Assembly: GCA_017509785.1 (NCBI GenBank)
Contig: JAFWOT010000005.1
Location: 1-54,093 of the forward strand
Reading direction: 5' to 3'
Length of the DNA: 54,093 bases
Origin: Clostridia bacterium
GTDB taxonomy: Bacteria; Bacillota; Clostridia; Christensenellales; CAG-138
Within the stretch, counting starts at the first letter, position 1; the number at the start of each line of letters is the position of its first letter. This document shows, one piece after another, positions 1-6,586 of the stretch. The notes beneath the pieces are model-generated. The model saw nothing but the letters and a program-made list of their open reading frames with translations, was not told the DNA's origin and made no database searches. Both the position numbers and the translations under genes were made by a program.

Positions 1-333
1 AGAAAAAACAACAAGGCTTTCTTCTCCATAAATATCCGGGAAGGAAAACGTATCCTTTGCAAGAGGAGCTTTCGCCATGCTGGAAAACAGCCTATTTTTC
101 TCTTTTATAAATACTCCCGAATCATTAGAATAGAAGCTATCACCTCCGTCTGTTCTGCCAAAAGGATTATTAAACTTGCCATAATAATACCATCCTTCTG
201 GGAAATATCGGTATATGTATTCCCCATCAAACAAGCCTCCATCAATCCATGAAAGGGTTTTCACATCTGTCCTACAGCTTACTAACAAAGCCACCAGGAC
301 TAATATAATAACAATCGAGATAATTTGCCTCAT
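1..333 (-). CDS. Small lipoprotein, 3' end outside window
   Basis: Reading leftward from the ATG at 333, the frame stays open for 111 codons to the window edge, so the C-terminus is missing. The protein starts MRQIISIVIILVLVALLVSC, a lipoprotein signal with lipobox LVSC, so the mature protein should be lipid-anchored at Cys20. The remainder is rich in Tyr, Gly and Phe (for example EGWYYYGKFNNPFGRTDGG) and matches no family I recognise. AAAGGATG lies seven bases before the start. The DNA is AT-rich compared with the genes to its right. It lies just downstream, on the same strand, of an RHS-protein relic, the position where RHS toxin immunity genes often sit. That role is only a guess. Confidence 0.7.
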   Translation of the reverse strand, partial: MRQIISIVIILVLVALLVSCRTDVKTLSWIDGGLFDGEYIYRYFPEGWYYYGKFNNPFGRTDGGDSFYSNDSGVFIKEKNRLFSSMAKAPLAKDTFSFPDIYGEESLVVFS

Positions 334-426
334 TGCAACATCCTTTTAACCACCACAGTTAATATACACTTTGAAAGCTTCATTTTTCTTTTTCCTTTAT
401 TTGATTATGGATTCGGGCAATACCAA

Positions 427-537
427 CTATAGGTGTTTCTTGAACGGTTGGCGTATGTTCCCGCTGCTGTCAATCATCTTTACGATGTTACCTTGAGCAT
501 TGCGGAGGTAGTAATAGATATAGCTCGTACCGGAAGC
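427..537 (-). pseudogene. RHS/YD-repeat protein fragment
   Basis: A 36-codon stretch between a TAG (538-540) and a TAG (427-429) has no start codon. It contains YYYLRNAQGNIVKMIDSSGN, which has the typical form of the RHS core YD repeat (YYYLxNxQGDIxxLxDxxG). After GNIR the consensus is lost and the frame ends in QPFKKHL. This is therefore the debris of a much larger RHS polymorphic-toxin-type protein. Base composition changes close to 540: AT-rich on the RHS side, GC-rich on the other, which suggests a recombination boundary. Confidence 0.75.
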
Positions 538-584
538 CTACCTTGCAGACCACAGCCGCGACGCGCCCCGCGTCAGCCGTTTAT

Positions 585-614
585 CGGTTCTCACATTTTC
601 CGACAGGAGAACCG
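585..614 (-). terminator. Hairpin downstream of membrane protein gene
   Basis: A perfect 8-bp inverted repeat, CGGTTCTC (585-592) and GAGAACCG (607-614), lies 14 bases past the stop codon of the leftward gene ending at 628. No T-run follows on the minus strand, so this may be a weak or Rho-assisted stop rather than a classic intrinsic terminator. Confidence 0.3.
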
Positions 615-627
615 CCCCCGTGTCAGC

Positions 628-1512
628 TCACTCCTCTTCCAGATACGCCTCCAGGTACATCCTGCACCCGTCGTCGGGGTCAATGCCGCAGTCGGTGTTC
701 TCTATCATGTGGCGGATGATCTGCGTCGGGATGACGAGGTTTTCCGTCCTGAGCGACTTTTTATGGGAGCGCGCCATGCTGCCCACCACCTTTTTCACGT
801 CCGCGCCGCCGTAGGCTTTGCGGCAGAGCTCCGCGTCGATCCTCCTCTGACGAAGGCAAGCGCCGTTGTGCCCAAGCCGTGCGAGGGCGGCGATGCCGTA
901 GGTCAGCGGCAGTATCGCGATAAGCGAGACCCAGACGGGTATCCTTGTGGCAAAGCCGTAAAAATCGTTCCAGCCGCCGTTTTCCTCGCCAATGAACACC
1001 ACCATAACGAGGTACACCGCGGCATAGACCGTAACGGGTATCAGTGCGAGGAACGATTCGCCGAGGCGAACGACGTGGCTCTTTATAAAACAGCAGAAAG
1101 TCACGATGGAAAGCACCGGGCAGACGCCGTGCAGGAAGAAGCGGGAGCCCGTGAATATGAGCACGAACCCCTTGACGGGCGCCAATATGCACAGCGAAAC
1201 GAGGAACGTGAGCGACACCGCCGTCACCGCGACGTGAAGCATCACCACCACCCAGTCGGGCAGATGATAGTACCCCGTGCGAAGCCCGTCGACGGTGTAC
1301 GGTATGCAGAGCAGCATCGCAAGCCCGGCGAGTATGTTGGAATCGACCGTGAACATGCAGAAAGTGCGGATGCCCATGTGGTCGAAATTCTCATCAAAGA
1401 GCGTCACGAGGTTCATCGTAACGCCCACGCATACGCACACGGAAACGACCGATGCGCCGATCAGCGCAAACAGGCATTGTATGCGGTTGCTGCGGATAAC
1501 GGGATCTTTCAC
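628..1512 (-). CDS. Six-helix membrane protein, Pr6Pr-like
   Basis: The protein of 294 residues has about six hydrophobic helices (near 14-36, 50-72, 83-109, 113-141, 152-175 and 187-212) and a basic soluble C-terminal tail of about 80 residues. The segment FTVDSNILAGLAML after helix 1 and the HGVCPVL segment in helix 4 resemble the FTxxSNxLxAL and HxxxP patterns of Pr6Pr-type membrane proteins, whose function is unknown. The start is GTG at 1512, with GAAAGGAG nine bases upstream; a sigma-A-like promoter lies at 1549-1577. The gene stands alone between a terminator-like hairpin on each side. The family name is tentative; the membrane topology is clear. Confidence 0.75.
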   Translation of the reverse strand: MKDPVIRSNRIQCLFALIGASVVSVCVCVGVTMNLVTLFDENFDHMGIRTFCMFTVDSNILAGLAMLLCIPYTVDGLRTGYYHLPDWVVVMLHVAVTAVSLTFLVSLCILAPVKGFVLIFTGSRFFLHGVCPVLSIVTFCCFIKSHVVRLGESFLALIPVTVYAAVYLVMVVFIGEENGGWNDFYGFATRIPVWVSLIAILPLTYGIAALARLGHNGACLRQRRIDAELCRKAYGGADVKKVVGSMARSHKKSLRTENLVIPTQIIRHMIENTDCGIDPDDGCRMYLEAYLEEE

Positions 1513-1548
1513 GGGTCGCGGCTCCTTTCAAAAGCATTATCCGACAAT

Positions 1549-1577
1549 AATATACCATAGACCGCGCGGTATGTAAA
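1549..1577 (-). promoter_or_regulatory. Sigma-A-like promoter for the membrane protein
   Basis: On the minus strand TTTACA (1577-1572), a 17-base spacer and TATATT (1554-1549) lie 37 bases before the GTG start at 1512. Spacing and hexamers fit the housekeeping consensus. Confidence 0.55.
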
Positions 1578-1633
1578 GCGCTTTTTGCAGGCTGCGCACG
1601 GCTTCAGCCCCGCCGTTACAGCCCAAATATCAA

Positions 1634-1666
1634 GCCCTCCCGCCCGGGAGGCGCGGGCGGGAGGGC
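1634..1666 (-). terminator. Strong GC hairpin after dockerin gene
   Basis: A perfect 13-bp stem pairs GCCCTCCCGCCCG (1634-1646) with its complement (1654-1666) around a 7-base loop. It lies 17 bases beyond the stop of the leftward dockerin gene, and the downstream minus-strand sequence is moderately T-rich (TTGATATTTGG). It probably ends the lipoprotein-dockerin transcript. Confidence 0.65.
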
Positions 1667-1682
1667 CGGTGATACGGATACG

Positions 1683-2756
1683 TCAATCAGCGTAGTGTAT
1701 TTCGCCGTATTCGTCCTGTATTATGCCGTTGATGTAAACGGGGTAGCCATCCGGGCCGAAGCTCACTTCGACCGTGCCGATGCGCCCGTCCGGGAGCTCG
1801 ACCGCGGCGTAAGACGCCATGTCGGTATAGCGGGGGATCACAACGTCACCGGTGGGAACGGTGTAGGCCGTGCCGTCCTCAAGGGTCACGTCCATCGGGC
1901 GCAGGAGGGTGAGAGGCCATGTCCAGATATCGGGGTAGGTGTACCTTTCGGAAAGATCGACAAAGCCTTCATCCGTCAAGGTGAATCTGCCGTTAAGATA
2001 GTAGGTGCCGAATATCTCGGTCCGCTTCATCATGGGCAGGCCCTCGTCCTGTGTGAATCCGAAGCCCACGGGGAAGCCGTCATAACCGCTGCACTCCGTG
2101 CCGAAATCAAAGCCTTCCGTAGTGAACACGTTAAATCCGCTGCCATCGGCTTTCATACGGAAGGCCACGGTTTTTCCGCCCTCGTCGCGGTCAACGGAGC
2201 AAATGACGGTAAGGCGGCCGTCGTCGGGATCCAAGTCCGCAACGGCGCAGCTCATGAACCAATAGTTGCCCATCTCATATACGAATGGCTCCTCCGGTGA
2301 GGCGGCAAGGGTGATGGTCACTCTGGCGGAATACTCCCACTCCATTTCCTCATTTTCCCCAAGTTCCTCGATGAGCACGGTATCCTCCGCGCCGTCGCCG
2401 TCGATATCGGCATAGGCGGGGATATCCTCAAAAAGCTCCATGAAGAACGCGGTGTACTCGTTGGGAAGCACGGCGGTGCGCAGCACGAGCAGGGCGTCCG
2501 CGGCATCGATCCTGCCGTCGGTGTTCGCGTCGCAGCGATCCTCAAGCTCTTCGGGGAGCTCGATCATCCCGAGCGCACGGCGCATGATGAGGAGCGCGTC
2601 GGCAGTGTCGATCTCGCCGTTTCCGTTGATATCGCCAAGGCCCGGCGTTCCGCCGCGTACGGGCGTGTTACCGACCCCCGCGAAAGCGGGGAGAGCCGTC
2701 GCGCATACGAGTATGAGAGCGGTTAGGATGCAGAAGAGTTTCTTAGACGTTTTCAT
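1683..2756 (-). CDS. Secreted protein with N-terminal dockerin-like pair and repeat domain
   Basis: The protein has 357 residues. A signal peptide (about 1-26, cleavage after AFA) is followed by two calcium-binding dockerin type I repeats at about 41-62 (GDINGNGEIDTADAL) and 74-95 (CDANTDGRIDAADAL). A DIDGDGAEDTV motif at about 115 resembles FG-GAP/DxDxDG calcium loops. The C-terminal 100 residues (TDEGFxx... VTLEDG... GTVEVSFG... INGxxQDEYxEI) are clearly homologous to the C-termini of the two lipoproteins upstream. The first of these (2797-4482) ends 40 bases before this start, so the two are probably co-transcribed. Dockerins normally sit at the C-terminus of glycoside hydrolases; here the pair is N-terminal and no catalytic domain is visible. 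Confidence 0.8.
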   Translation of the reverse strand: MKTSKKLFCILTALILVCATALPAFAGVGNTPVRGGTPGLGDINGNGEIDTADALLIMRRALGMIELPEELEDRCDANTDGRIDAADALLVLRTAVLPNEYTAFFMELFEDIPAYADIDGDGAEDTVLIEELGENEEMEWEYSARVTITLAASPEEPFVYEMGNYWFMSCAVADLDPDDGRLTVICSVDRDEGGKTVAFRMKADGSGFNVFTTEGFDFGTECSGYDGFPVGFGFTQDEGLPMMKRTEIFGTYYLNGRFTLTDEGFVDLSERYTYPDIWTWPLTLLRPMDVTLEDGTAYTVPTGDVVIPRYTDMASYAAVELPDGRIGTVEVSFGPDGYPVYINGIIQDEYGEIHYAD

Positions 2757-2796
2757 GGTGATAAGTCCTTTCTATAATGATTTTTTTATCTTCCTG

Positions 2797-4482
2797 TCAT
2801 TCCGCGACCCAAATCTCGCAGAATTCATCCTGCGGCAGGCCGTTTATGAACACCTCGAAGCCGCCGCGCACCTCGATCTCCACCCGGTAGGCAGAGCCGT
2901 CCTCAAGGCGGATATCGACCCAGCTCCACATATCGGTGGAAACGGGGGCAAACTTCGTTCCCGCGGGGAGCGTGATCTCCTCGTCGGCGCGGCCATTGTA
3001 GAGCTTGAGCACCTCCATATCGCGCTTCAGCTCGCGCCAGCCGTGGTTGTGCTCGGAGGGCTCGGCGTATTGGAAGGGCCCGATGAGCCTGAAGCCCTCG
3101 TCGGTCAATGTCATGCGGGCGGGCAGATACTGCGTGTCGAATATCTCTGTCCTCGTTGCGATGGGGATGCCAAGTGTCGCGTCGAAGCTGCCGTGCGCGT
3201 CAAACGCCTCGGTCGAATCGGTAACGATGATGGCCATCCTCCCTATCGGGAAGGCGCTGAACGAGCCCTCGTCGTTTATCCGCCACGCGACGACTATCTC
3301 GGAAAGCTGCGCGCCGAAAGCGTTGAAGAGCAGATCGAGCCGTTCATCTCCGGTATCGCAGTCGAGCACCCTCAGCGCGCAGGATTCGATATCCTCGAAC
3401 GCATCGAGCAGAATCCTGTTTTCGGGGTCGGAGCCGAGGGTCACGTAAACGGTATACGTGCGGGCGCGCTCGCTGTTGCCGGTCGAGCCGTTGTCCACGA
3501 GCTCTATGGTGTCGGGCTTGCCGTCAAAGTCCAGATCGAATTCGACCGGCTTGCCGGGCTCGACCTCGGCGAGTATGCCGGAGGCCTCGGGCGCCTCCCC
3601 GTCATAGAAGGCGAACGGGGCGCCGCCGACGCCAAACGTGCCGGAGAGCACGAATTCATCGCCGAGGGAGGGCACAGCTTCCGTGACGTTCAGAACGCTC
3701 TCATCGGAATACAGGTCGCCCATCTCGTCATACCAGCCGACGAACTCATGCCCGACGTGGGGCAGGGCGTAGAGCTCATGCACGAACTCGCCCAGGGAGT
3801 CGTCCTCGCGGTATCTGTAACCTACCCAACCGTCACCGTTCGAGGCAATGCAGACGCCGTAACCGTTGGGGCCGAAATCCGTCATAACGAGCTCGCCGCA
3901 GACGTCGCAGCCCATCTCGGGTAGGGCGCCTTTGATAATGACCTGATTCTTTACGGGGCAGTAGACGAATATGCTCGCGAGCTTCGGGCAGCCGCTGACG
4001 GAGAGATCCTCCAGCGAGACCTCCTCGCCGATCTCGATCATGGCGAGCTCGGGCAGATCGCTGAGCTCAAAGCAGCCGGTGAGCACGACGGGTTCGGCCT
4101 CGTCGAGCATATAGGAGGAGAGGTAGATCCCCTCAAGCCTGCCCTCCTCGTTCCAGCCGAGGCGGTAGAAGTCGCTCGCCCAGGAGGCGGGCTTTTCGGG
4201 ATCGTATTCGGGGAAGAGCTTTTGACCGTTCTTCACGCCCGTTTCGTCCGCCGTCTCGAAGAAGGTGCGGAGCTTTTCCGCGTCCTCCCCGTTAAAGGCG
4301 AAATCGTCGGGAATTTCCGTAGGGTTCTCGGAAGGAGCCTCGGTCGGCTGCCCGGTGGGCTCCGCCGTGACCTCGGGGGCCTCAGTGGGGTCCGCCGCCG
4401 GATCGGGGGTCACGCTCGTCCTGCATCCTGCAAGGCAGAGCGCGAAGGCAAGAATGAGTATGAGTGCGGATAAACGTTTCAT
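2797..4482 (-). CDS. Surface lipoprotein with InlB-like repeat and conserved C-terminal domain
   Basis: The protein has 561 residues. It opens with a lipoprotein signal (lipobox LAGC, Cys about 20) and a Pro/Thr/Glu spacer to about residue 60. A region with leucine-rich-repeat-like spacing (LTGCFELSDLPEL, LSVSGCPKLASI) follows, then an InlB B-repeat-like unit (GHEFVGWYDEMGDLYSDES), a DLDFDGKPDTIEL metal loop, and the C-terminal domain shared with the genes at 1683 and 4705. These features point to a cell-surface sensor or adhesin, not an enzyme. GAGG lies before the ATG, and an ECF-type promoter is centred about 75 bases upstream. It probably forms a transcript with the dockerin gene. The ligand is unknown. 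Confidence 0.8.
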   Translation of the reverse strand: MKRLSALILILAFALCLAGCRTSVTPDPAADPTEAPEVTAEPTGQPTEAPSENPTEIPDDFAFNGEDAEKLRTFFETADETGVKNGQKLFPEYDPEKPASWASDFYRLGWNEEGRLEGIYLSSYMLDEAEPVVLTGCFELSDLPELAMIEIGEEVSLEDLSVSGCPKLASIFVYCPVKNQVIIKGALPEMGCDVCGELVMTDFGPNGYGVCIASNGDGWVGYRYREDDSLGEFVHELYALPHVGHEFVGWYDEMGDLYSDESVLNVTEAVPSLGDEFVLSGTFGVGGAPFAFYDGEAPEASGILAEVEPGKPVEFDLDFDGKPDTIELVDNGSTGNSERARTYTVYVTLGSDPENRILLDAFEDIESCALRVLDCDTGDERLDLLFNAFGAQLSEIVVAWRINDEGSFSAFPIGRMAIIVTDSTEAFDAHGSFDATLGIPIATRTEIFDTQYLPARMTLTDEGFRLIGPFQYAEPSEHNHGWRELKRDMEVLKLYNGRADEEITLPAGTKFAPVSTDMWSWVDIRLEDGSAYRVEIEVRGGFEVFINGLPQDEFCEIWVAE

Positions 4483-4520
4483 TTTGAGCCTCCTGTGGAT
4501 CGGATGATATTTGTCAACGC

Positions 4521-4663
4521 CGTTAACAGCGCTTCTGTATATATAACGTTTTATATATGCTCACGGTTCCCACTATTTTGCAAGATGTATCTCCGTCGGG
4601 GAAAGGACTTCCTTATCCCCGGAACCGACGCCGAGCAGCCCGTCGCCGTTCCATCCCCAGGCG
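4521..4663. repeat. 143-bp direct repeat, copy A
   Basis: Copy A matches copy B (6444-6586) over 143 bases with about five mismatches by eye. Copy B carries the 3' end of the RCC1 lipoprotein gene plus the promoter of the next gene. Copy A therefore carries a stranded 3' end of an RCC1-like gene plus the promoter of the gene at 2797-4482. It records a segmental duplication. Confidence 0.85.
4543..4570 (-). promoter_or_regulatory. ECF-type promoter, lipoprotein 2797-4482
   Basis: On the minus strand GGAACC (4570-4565), a 16-base spacer and CGTTAT (4548-4543) lie about 60 bases before the ATG at 4482. The same hexamers and spacing recur at 6467-6494 and 8113-8140. GGAAC in the -35 box and CGT in the -10 box are hallmarks of ECF sigma factor promoters. 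A conserved GTTAACG follows 15 bases downstream. Confidence 0.65.
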
Positions 4664-4700
4664 CGGTGAGGATGCAGAAGAGTTTCTTGGTTAGTTTCAT
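4551..4700 (-). pseudogene. Fusion scar of dockerin-type start and RCC1-type end
   Basis: Four bases after the stop of the gene at 4705, an ATG (4700) begins MKLTKKLFCILTA, nearly the same as the start of the dockerin protein (MKTSKKLFCILTA). After these 13 codons the DNA switches abruptly to the last 26 codons of the RCC1 lipoprotein gene (as in copy B of the repeat), but out of frame. The result is a 49-codon ORF that ends inside the next promoter. This is an internal-deletion scar: a dockerin-like gene and an RCC1-like gene once lay here and only their outer ends survive. Confidence 0.75.
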
Positions 4701-4704
4701 AATG

Positions 4705-6399
4705 TCAATCCGCGTAACCTATTTCCGCATATTCATCCTGGTCGACGCCGTTGAGAAGCACGGGGAACTTGTATTCGGAGTTTCCGAAGGTGACTTCCAC
4801 AGTGCCGATGCTGCCGTCCTCCAGCATGACCTTGACGAAGGTCTCACGGTCGGTGGAATAGGCTGTTATCTCGGAGCCCTTCTTTACGGTCTTCGTCTTG
4901 CCGTTCTCAAGGGTGACCTTGAGGTCCTTCTTCAGCTTGAGCGGTTCGGAGCCCATGTAGCGGTATTCTGCGTCAATGATCTCGATGCCGTCCTCCGTTA
5001 CGGTGAAGCGGTTGGCCACGAAGGTGGTGCCGAGTATCTCAGTGCGCCTTACAAAGTCAAGCCCATGCTCCGCAGTAAAAACATAGTCCTCCGGAAGCCC
5101 GTGATAGTACCAAGTGCCGAACCAGTCGTCGTTTTCTACCGCGACCTCTATATATTCTACAAATTCATCAAAGCCGCTTCCGTCGTCCTTCATGCGCCAG
5201 ACATAGGTCACGGGATCTCCGTCGCACATATCGTAGGAGAGCACGATCTCCTTATGCCCGTCCTCAAGGTCGAAGTCCACAACAGCCGCACAAATACATC
5301 CGCCCTCATCGCCCGCCGGGAAGTAATAGGGATCGTCGGGCTCGGCGGCCAGCGTCACCGTCACGGAGATAAGGTCGTCATTCTCCTCTTCCTCATCATA
5401 TTCTTTTACCGAAACGAGCACGGTATCCTCCTCGCCGTCGCCGTCGATATCGATCTTCGAGGGGACGTTCGGCTTCAGCTCGCAGAAAAAGTCGCCCTCC
5501 GGGATGGGTGTGGGAGCTTCGGGCTGAGAGAACCTTGCGGTATAGCTGTAATCGCCGTTGATATAACCCAGATCGCCGCCGGCGAGATACAGGAATCTAT
5601 CAGTCGAAACAAGCTCCCCGCCGTCGTCGTACCAGCCGAGGAAATCGATGTACTCGTCTGCTGTCGCGATGCAGCTTACCCTGTATTCACCCTCATAGTA
5701 GGCTGCGGAGGCCTTGACTCTCCCCTGCCCCTCCGACTTAAGAGCGAGCGTGAAGGGGTATTTATCGCCCATGAGGGAGCAGTAAACCCCGGAATATGAT
5801 TCGGCGTTGAGCTTAGCCACGTAGCCCGCCTCGATACGCGCCTCATCGAGCGAATTTCCGGAATAGATCATGCAGCCGTCGGTGAGCGCGGGGCAGTCGG
5901 CTATCGTGAGCCGGTCAAGCGTCGTGTACCAGAATTCCACGTCATTGAGCTTCTCAAAGCCGGTGAGGTCGAGCGACGCCGGAATCCTCAGATCCGAAGG
6001 ATAGAGCGTGATCGCGGTGCACTTGCCGGTGACGGGATCCCATTTTACGCCGTGAAAATTATCATGCCACGTCGCGGGATCCTCCACATCAAAGCCCTCG
6101 TAGCAATCCTCGCCGAGCATCTTGGAGTATCTTGTCGGTGTGGAGAAGAACTCGGCAAGCACGAGGTAATCATGCGCGTCGTATCCCGCGGGGACGAAAA
6201 CGTCCGGATCGGGAGTCTCAACGGGAGGTTCGGTCGGCGTCTCCGTCGGCGTTTCAGTCGGATCGGCGGTGGGTTCCGGGGTGCTTTCCGCCGCCTCCCC
6301 GGTGGGCTCCGCAACGGGTGCGGGGGGTTCGCTCGTTTTGCATGCGGCAAGGCTCAAAAGGAGCAGCGCCGCGAGTATGATCGCAAGATACCTTTTCAT
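4705..6399 (-). CDS. Surface lipoprotein with InlB-like repeat, paralogue of 2797-4482
   Basis: The protein has 564 residues, with lipobox LAAC (Cys about 19) and a Pro/Thr/Glu spacer to about residue 68. A leucine-rich-repeat-like part follows (LDLTGFEKLNDVEF, LTIADCPAL), then an InlB-like unit (DFLGWYDDGGELVSTDRF), a DIDGDGEEDTVLV calcium-type loop near residue 315, and the shared C-terminal domain ending NGVDQDEYAEIGYAD. The whole length parallels the lipoprotein at 2797-4482, so the two are duplicates that have diverged strongly outside a few motifs. The ATG at 6399 has an ECF-type promoter about 70 bases upstream. It is probably an exported binding or sensing protein anchored in the membrane; no catalytic motif is seen. 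Confidence 0.8.
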   Translation of the reverse strand: MKRYLAIILAALLLLSLAACKTSEPPAPVAEPTGEAAESTPEPTADPTETPTETPTEPPVETPDPDVFVPAGYDAHDYLVLAEFFSTPTRYSKMLGEDCYEGFDVEDPATWHDNFHGVKWDPVTGKCTAITLYPSDLRIPASLDLTGFEKLNDVEFWYTTLDRLTIADCPALTDGCMIYSGNSLDEARIEAGYVAKLNAESYSGVYCSLMGDKYPFTLALKSEGQGRVKASAAYYEGEYRVSCIATADEYIDFLGWYDDGGELVSTDRFLYLAGGDLGYINGDYSYTARFSQPEAPTPIPEGDFFCELKPNVPSKIDIDGDGEEDTVLVSVKEYDEEEENDDLISVTVTLAAEPDDPYYFPAGDEGGCICAAVVDFDLEDGHKEIVLSYDMCDGDPVTYVWRMKDDGSGFDEFVEYIEVAVENDDWFGTWYYHGLPEDYVFTAEHGLDFVRRTEILGTTFVANRFTVTEDGIEIIDAEYRYMGSEPLKLKKDLKVTLENGKTKTVKKGSEITAYSTDRETFVKVMLEDGSIGTVEVTFGNSEYKFPVLLNGVDQDEYAEIGYAD

Positions 6400-6443
6400 T
6401 GTGATTACCTCCGTATAATCGGTTATAATTTCATCGGTCAGCG

Positions 6444-6586
6444 TCGTTAACTTCGCTTCTGTATATATAACGTTTTATATATGCTCACGGTTCCCATTAT
6501 TTTGCAAGATGTATCTCCGTCGGGGAAAGGACTTCCTTATCCCCGGAGCCGACGCCGAGCAGCCCGTCGCCGTTCCAGCCCCAGGC
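6444..6586. repeat. 143-bp direct repeat, copy B
   Basis: This copy is in its original context: it covers the last codons of the RCC1 lipoprotein gene (stop at 6497), the promoter at 6467-6494 and the start of the 5' leader of the next gene. Copy A is at 4521-4663. Confidence 0.85.
6467..6494 (-). promoter_or_regulatory. ECF-type promoter, lipoprotein 4705-6399
   Basis: GGAACC (6494-6489), 16 bases, CGTTAT (6472-6467) on the minus strand, about 67 bases before the ATG at 6399. The -35 box lies immediately after the stop codon of the RCC1 gene, so the compact spacing itself argues that the motif is functional. Confidence 0.65.

Noticed and set aside
433..1560. Rightward 375-codon open frame over the left end
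   Set aside because: It runs opposite to the membrane protein gene and through the RHS relic; its His/Arg/Glu-rich translation is typical of an antisense shadow.
2440..3924. Rightward 494-codon open frame
   Set aside because: It lies antisense to the dockerin gene and the lipoprotein at 2797-4482, both of which have signal peptides and recognisable domains.
4511..4520. A TTGACA box on the minus strand upstream of the lipoprotein at 2797-4482
   Set aside because: No -10 hexamer lies at 16-18 bases, and the ECF-type pair just upstream explains the promoter better.
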